This document shows positions 60,640 through 64,000 of a DNA stretch of 64,000 bases, in pieces. This DNA is from CAYOWK01 sp964407665 (lineage in GTDB: Bacteria; Pseudomonadota; Alphaproteobacteria; Caulobacterales; Hyphomonadaceae). Where the stretch lies: assembly GCA_964407665.1 (NCBI GenBank), contig CAYOWK010000004.1, positions 71,218 through 135,217 of the forward strand, given 5' to 3'. Under the pieces are notes generated by a model, which saw only the letters and a program-made list of their open reading frames with translations, was not told the DNA's origin and searched no databases. Made by a program: the position numbers and the translations under genes. Within the stretch, counting starts at the first letter, position 1; the number at the start of each line of letters is the position of its first letter.

Positions 60640-61974
60640 ATGCGGACGGCGGGAAAACTGGTGGGGCTGGCGGCGATGTGCGCTGCGCTTGTGGGCGCGC
60701 CTGCGGCTGTGGCGGGGCCGGCGGGGCTGAATGCGAAGTTCAAGTCGTCGGTGTCGGGTTTCATCGACAGCCGGCTTCCGGGCTGGGTCGAGACCTACAA
60801 GGACTTCCACGCCCACCCCGAGCTGGGCCTCGAGGAAGTGAGGACCGCCGGCATCCTCGCGAAGAAAATGCGCGACATGGGCTTCGAGGTCACCGAGGGC
60901 GTCGGCAAGACCGGCGTGGTCGCCATCTACAGGAACGGCAAGGGGCCGCTAGTGATGGTGCGCGCCGATATGGACGCGCTGCCGCTGGAGGAGAAGACCG
61001 GGCTTCCCTACGCCAGCACCGTCAAGACACTTTGGAACGGCGCCGAGACGCCTGTGATGCACGCCTGCGGCCACGACATTCACATCACCAGCTGGCTCGG
61101 GACCGCCGAGACGCTGCTGAGCCTGAAAAGCAAATGGAGCGGTACGCTGATGTTCGTGGCGCAGCCCGCCGAAGAGGGCCGGGGCGGCGCGAAGGCGATG
61201 ATGGCGGACAGGATCTTCGAGCGGTTCGGCATGCCGGACCATGCCTTCGCGCTACACGTCGGTGTGGGCCCCTATGACGAAGCGACGATGACGAAGGGGG
61301 CGATCAACTCTTCATCCGGCGGGTTCGATATCAAGTTCAATGGCGCGGGCGGGCATGGCTCGCGGCCGCATTCGACCATCGACCCCATCGCCATGGCCGC
61401 GCGGTTCGTGATGGACGTGCAGACCGTGGTGAGCCGCGAGAAGGACCCGCAGCAGTTCGGCGTGGTCAGCGTCGGCGCTATCCAGTCGGGCTCGGCAGGC
61501 AACATCATTCCGGACACTGCGCTCGTGCGGGGCACCATCCGCTGGTATGACGACAAGGTGGGCGACAAGCTGCTGGCGGGCGTGCGGCGCACGGCGGAAG
61601 CCGTGGTGATGATGGCGGGCGCGCCGGCGGCCGAGATCAACATCCGCAAGGGCTCGCGCGCCGTGATCAATGACGACGCTCTGGCGGAGTCCACCTATGC
61701 GGCGATGCAGAAGGTGATGCCCGGCAAGGTGCGCTGGACAATCCCGACCACGGGCAGCGAGGACTACAGCGACTTCCTCGGCGACCTGACCTCGTCCGTC
61801 TACTTCCGGATCGGCGGATACGATCCGGCGCTGTTCGTGGACGGCGAAGCGATCGACCTGTTCAAGACGCCGTCCAACCACTCGCCACAATTCTCGCCCG
61901 TGCCGGAGCCCACGCTGCGCACGGGCGTGACGGCGATGACGACGGCGGTGATGAATGTGCTGAAGGATCGGTGA
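60640..61974 (+). CDS. exported M20D amidohydrolase (hippurate/IAA-amino acid hydrolase-like)
   Basis: 444 residues with a signal peptide (MRTAGKLVGLAAMCAALVGAPAAVAG). M20D motifs: FHAHPELGLEEVRTAG, VMVRADMDALPLEEKTGLPYAS, MHACGHDIHITSWLG, QPAEEGRGGAKAM and FSPVPEPTL. These enzymes cut N-acyl amino acids. Divergent from the two M20 peptidases over a 237-bp gap. Start at the ATG 60640, after GGGAGACAGAGG. Confidence 0.93.
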   Translation: MRTAGKLVGLAAMCAALVGAPAAVAGPAGLNAKFKSSVSGFIDSRLPGWVETYKDFHAHPELGLEEVRTAGILAKKMRDMGFEVTEGVGKTGVVAIYRNGKGPLVMVRADMDALPLEEKTGLPYASTVKTLWNGAETPVMHACGHDIHITSWLGTAETLLSLKSKWSGTLMFVAQPAEEGRGGAKAMMADRIFERFGMPDHAFALHVGVGPYDEATMTKGAINSSSGGFDIKFNGAGGHGSRPHSTIDPIAMAARFVMDVQTVVSREKDPQQFGVVSVGAIQSGSAGNIIPDTALVRGTIRWYDDKVGDKLLAGVRRTAEAVVMMAGAPAAEINIRKGSRAVINDDALAESTYAAMQKVMPGKVRWTIPTTGSEDYSDFLGDLTSSVYFRIGGYDPALFVDGEAIDLFKTPSNHSPQFSPVPEPTLRTGVTAMTTAVMNVLKDR

Positions 61975-62117
61975 GGGGGTGTGAGGCGTCTCCGCACAGG
62001 GGGCGGCGCCGCGATCCCGTGAACGCTCATTGCGCTTAAACCCCCTATCGCTTCGCGACATGGGGAGGAAACGTCTTGGGGACAGCAGATGTTGAACGCA
62101 GCAAGAAGTCCGGACGG

Positions 62118-62750
62118 TCAGATCGAACCAGCTGTATAGCCGAACCGGGTCACCTTGCCGTCGACGAACCGGAGCTCAACGACGAACTCGAACTTGTTCT
62201 CGTAGGCATACCACGAGCGACTTGTCAGAGTCAGTCCGCCGTTCGCCGTTGCTCCAACCTCCCAGCGGGCGTTCGATTCCTTCCCGAGTTTCTGCAAGGT
62301 CGTCTCGAAGGAGTCGCCAATCCGGACGCCTGCGGGAAGCTGTTCGAGTAAACCTGCGTCTGTGCTTGCGACGGCCCATACCTCCCAGACGACGTCCTGA
62401 AAGGTCATGTACTCAAGACCGTTCCGGGCGGTCAGCTGGCAGTTGGTGTCCTGGGGCGGCTCATCGCACGCTGCGCTTGCCGCGAGAGCGAGCGCGTCGG
62501 TTGAGGGCGCGCCGATGGTCAGGGCGCCCAGCCTTGGGAAATCACGACTGGCAGGAAGGATGACGTCTATCTCACAAGCGGCATCGCTTGATGGCTTCGG
62601 CTCGGGGCATGACGGGGCCGGAGCCGGCATGGAGATCTCGGGCAGTTCGGGCTGACCGCCGTCACGATCTGCAGGAGAAGGCGAGCAGGCTGCGAGAAGC
62701 GCCATCCAGACGGGCAGCAGGCGGACGGCGAGGCTGATCGACGATCTCAT
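62118..62750 (-). CDS. lipoprotein of unknown function
   Basis: 210 residues with a lipobox (MALLAAC), then an acidic, proline-rich stretch (about 25-50) and a domain with six Cys and several beta strands (TLTSRSWYAYENKFEFVVELRFVDGKVTRFGYTAGS at the end). I recognise no family. Codon use looks less GC-biased than its neighbours. Transcribed alone. Confidence 0.65.
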   Translation of the reverse strand: MRSSISLAVRLLPVWMALLAACSPSPADRDGGQPELPEISMPAPAPSCPEPKPSSDAACEIDVILPASRDFPRLGALTIGAPSTDALALAASAACDEPPQDTNCQLTARNGLEYMTFQDVVWEVWAVASTDAGLLEQLPAGVRIGDSFETTLQKLGKESNARWEVGATANGGLTLTSRSWYAYENKFEFVVELRFVDGKVTRFGYTAGSI

Positions 62751-62814
62751 TCTGGCCCCCCGCGCAGCATCCCGTCCGGGAGCATCACTATCACGGCGAG
62801 ACGGGACAAAGCAA

Positions 62815-62840
62815 AAGGCCCGCTGTTTCCAGCGGGCCTT
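62815..62840 (-). terminator. rho-independent terminator of etfBA
   Basis: A perfect 11-bp stem (62815-62825 with 62830-62840) with a 4-nt loop; on the minus strand it is followed by TTTT. It lies 24 bases after the etfA stop. Confidence 0.85.
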
Positions 62841-62863
62841 GGCTTGGTTGAATACCGAAGCGG

Positions 62864-63793
62864 CTAGAGCTTCGAGGTCAGTTCCGGGACGACCGTGAAG
62901 AGGTCGCCGACGAGGCCGTAGTCGGCGATCTGGAAGATCGGGGCTTCCTCGTCCTTGTTGATGGCGACGATGATCTTCGAGTCCTTCATGCCGGCGAGGT
63001 GCTGGATGGCGCCCGAAATGCCGACCGCAACGTAGAGCTCCGGGGCGACGACCTTGCCGGTCTGGCCGACCTGGTAGTCGTTCGGGGCGTAGCCCGCGTC
63101 GACCGCAGCGCGCGAGGCGCCAACGCCTGCGCCCAGCTTGTCAGCCAGCGGCAGGATGAATTGCTGAAACTGCTCGGCGGAGGCCAGGGCGCGGCCGCCG
63201 GAGACGATGCGCTTGGCGGAGGCGAGTTCCGGGCGGTCCGACTTCGAGAGTTCCTCGGAGACGAAGGCCGACTTGAACGGGCCCTGCGGCGCGCTGATTT
63301 TCTCGACCGTCGCCGAGCCAGTGGCTTCGGCGGCCGGGAAGGCCGTGCCGCGAACGGTGACGACCTTCTTCGCGTCGGACGACTTGACCGTCATGATCGC
63401 GTTGCCGGCGTAGATCGGACGCTCGAACGTGTCCTTGTCGACGACTTTGGTGATCTCGGAGATCGCCATCACGTCGAGTTTCGCGGCGATGCGCGGCGCG
63501 GCATTCTTGCCGTTGGTGGTGGCGGGCGCGAACAGGGCGTCGTAGCCGGCCATCAGCGGAACCACGACAGCCTCGATGGCCTCGGCGGTCGGCTTGCCGT
63601 AGGCGGCGCCTTCAGCCAGCAGGACCTTGCGGACGCCGGCCAGCTTGGCGGCGGCGTCAGCGGCGGCGGCGGCGTTGTCGCCGGCGACCAGCACGTCGAT
63701 GTCGCCACCGAAGGCGGCGGCGGCCGAGACGACCTTGGCGGTCGCGTCATTGAGGGCCGAGTTGGAGTGCTCGGCGAGAACCAGAACGGCCAT
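62864..63793 (-). CDS. etfA: electron transfer flavoprotein alpha subunit
   Basis: 309 residues with the FAD-binding C-terminal half: GASRAAVDAGYAPNDYQVGQTGKVVAPELYVAVGISGAIQHLAGMKDSKIIVAINKDEEAPIFQIADYGLVGDLF. EtfAB carries electrons from acyl-CoA dehydrogenases to the quinone pool. The ATG overlaps the etfB stop (TGATG). Confidence 0.97.
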   Translation of the reverse strand: MAVLVLAEHSNSALNDATAKVVSAAAAFGGDIDVLVAGDNAAAAADAAAKLAGVRKVLLAEGAAYGKPTAEAIEAVVVPLMAGYDALFAPATTNGKNAAPRIAAKLDVMAISEITKVVDKDTFERPIYAGNAIMTVKSSDAKKVVTVRGTAFPAAEATGSATVEKISAPQGPFKSAFVSEELSKSDRPELASAKRIVSGGRALASAEQFQQFILPLADKLGAGVGASRAAVDAGYAPNDYQVGQTGKVVAPELYVAVGISGAIQHLAGMKDSKIIVAINKDEEAPIFQIADYGLVGDLFTVVPELTSKL

Positions 63794-64000
63794 CAGATCG
63801 CTCCTGCGGTTTTGAGTTTGGCGATCAGCGTGTCGACGTCGGCGACTTTCTCGCCGGCTTCACGCTTCTTCGGTTCGGTGACCTTCACGACGGAGAGCCG
63901 GTTGGTGACGTCGACGCCGTAGTCGGCGGGCGATTTCGTGTCGATCGGCTTCTTCTTCGCCTTCATGATGTTCGGCAGCGAAGCGTAGCGCGGCTCGTTG
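63793..64000 (-). CDS. etfB: electron transfer flavoprotein beta subunit, C-terminal part (5' end outside window)
   Basis: The last 68 residues of EtfB are visible (NEPRYASLPNIMKAKKKPIDTK... ending TLIAKLKTAGAI), including the LPNIMKAKKKPI recognition region. The stop overlaps the etfA start by one base, so the two are coupled. Confidence 0.95.
   Translation of the reverse strand, partial: NEPRYASLPNIMKAKKKPIDTKSPADYGVDVTNRLSVVKVTEPKKREAGEKVADVDTLIAKLKTAGAI

Overview
The window is one stretch of a high-GC alphaproteobacterial chromosome. Flagellar genes are arranged as in Caulobacter: divergent flgFGAH / fliLM, fliOP divergent from flgBC-fliE, and fliQ-fliR-flhB running into cckA. Together with CtrA-type and FlbD (ftr)-type sites, a SigF-NrsF pair, a GTTC-N7-GTTC LexA box and many TonB/M20/patatin-type genes, this points to Caulobacterales in the broad sense, most likely a Hyphomonadaceae- or Maricaulaceae-like swimming, CtrA-regulated bacterium. 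No rRNA, tRNA, CRISPR array, transposase or prophage was found. The species cannot be named from this sequence alone. Layout, 0-8.4 kb: end of a DUF4349 protein, bamD, a DUF1476-type small protein, a small basic protein, a GH19 lysozyme/chitinase, a periplasmic peroxiredoxin, then recN (with LexA box) and ligA separated by a composite palindromic repeat. 8.5-19.3 kb: a flagellar block (flgH, flgA, flgG, flgF on the minus strand; fliL, fliM, a PflI/DUF6468-like protein, a MotE-like protein and a 1167-residue exported protein on the plus strand). It is bracketed by two inverted copies of a roughly 540 bp repeat with conserved hairpins. 19.6-26.9 kb: an outer-membrane beta-barrel, ttcA, a receiver-like protein, fliP/fliO, flgB/flgC/fliE, nrsF/sigF and, divergently, a DoxX-like membrane protein plus a YHS protein behind a match to the SigF promoter. 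27-33.7 kb: a DUF1800/DUF1501 pair, three Tad pilus pseudopilin/TadG genes and a membrane-anchored Ala/Pro-rich protein. 33.8-38.7 kb: fliQ, fliR, flhB and cckA. 38.7-64 kb: mixed metabolism: htpX, a truncated acetyl-CoA-synthetase-like gene, a GMC oxidoreductase, an EF-G paralogue without its GTPase domain, fpr, an RND-type membrane-fusion protein without a pump, a GT39 glycosyltransferase, a TonB receptor, aguA-aguB-murI-patatin, a FolC-like Mur ligase paired with a cyanophycin-synthetase-like ATP-grasp, three M20 peptidases, a lipoprotein, and etfBA at the edge. How it fits together: the flagellar genes supply basal-body rod (FlgB/C/F/G, FliE), L-ring (FlgH), P-ring chaperone (FlgA), switch (FliM), stator-associated (FliL, MotE-like) and export-gate (FliO/P/Q/R, FlhB) parts. 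CckA is the kinase at the top of the CtrA phosphorelay, and matching sites are visible before fliL, flgB and fliQ. Least ordinary items: the paired inverted repeats with compensatory base changes, the GTPase-less EF-G, the ATP-grasp/FolC-like pair, the C-terminally truncated Acs-like ORF and the TadG protein with two domains inserted in its von Willebrand A domain. Functional names rest on motif recognition by eye; no database search was run.
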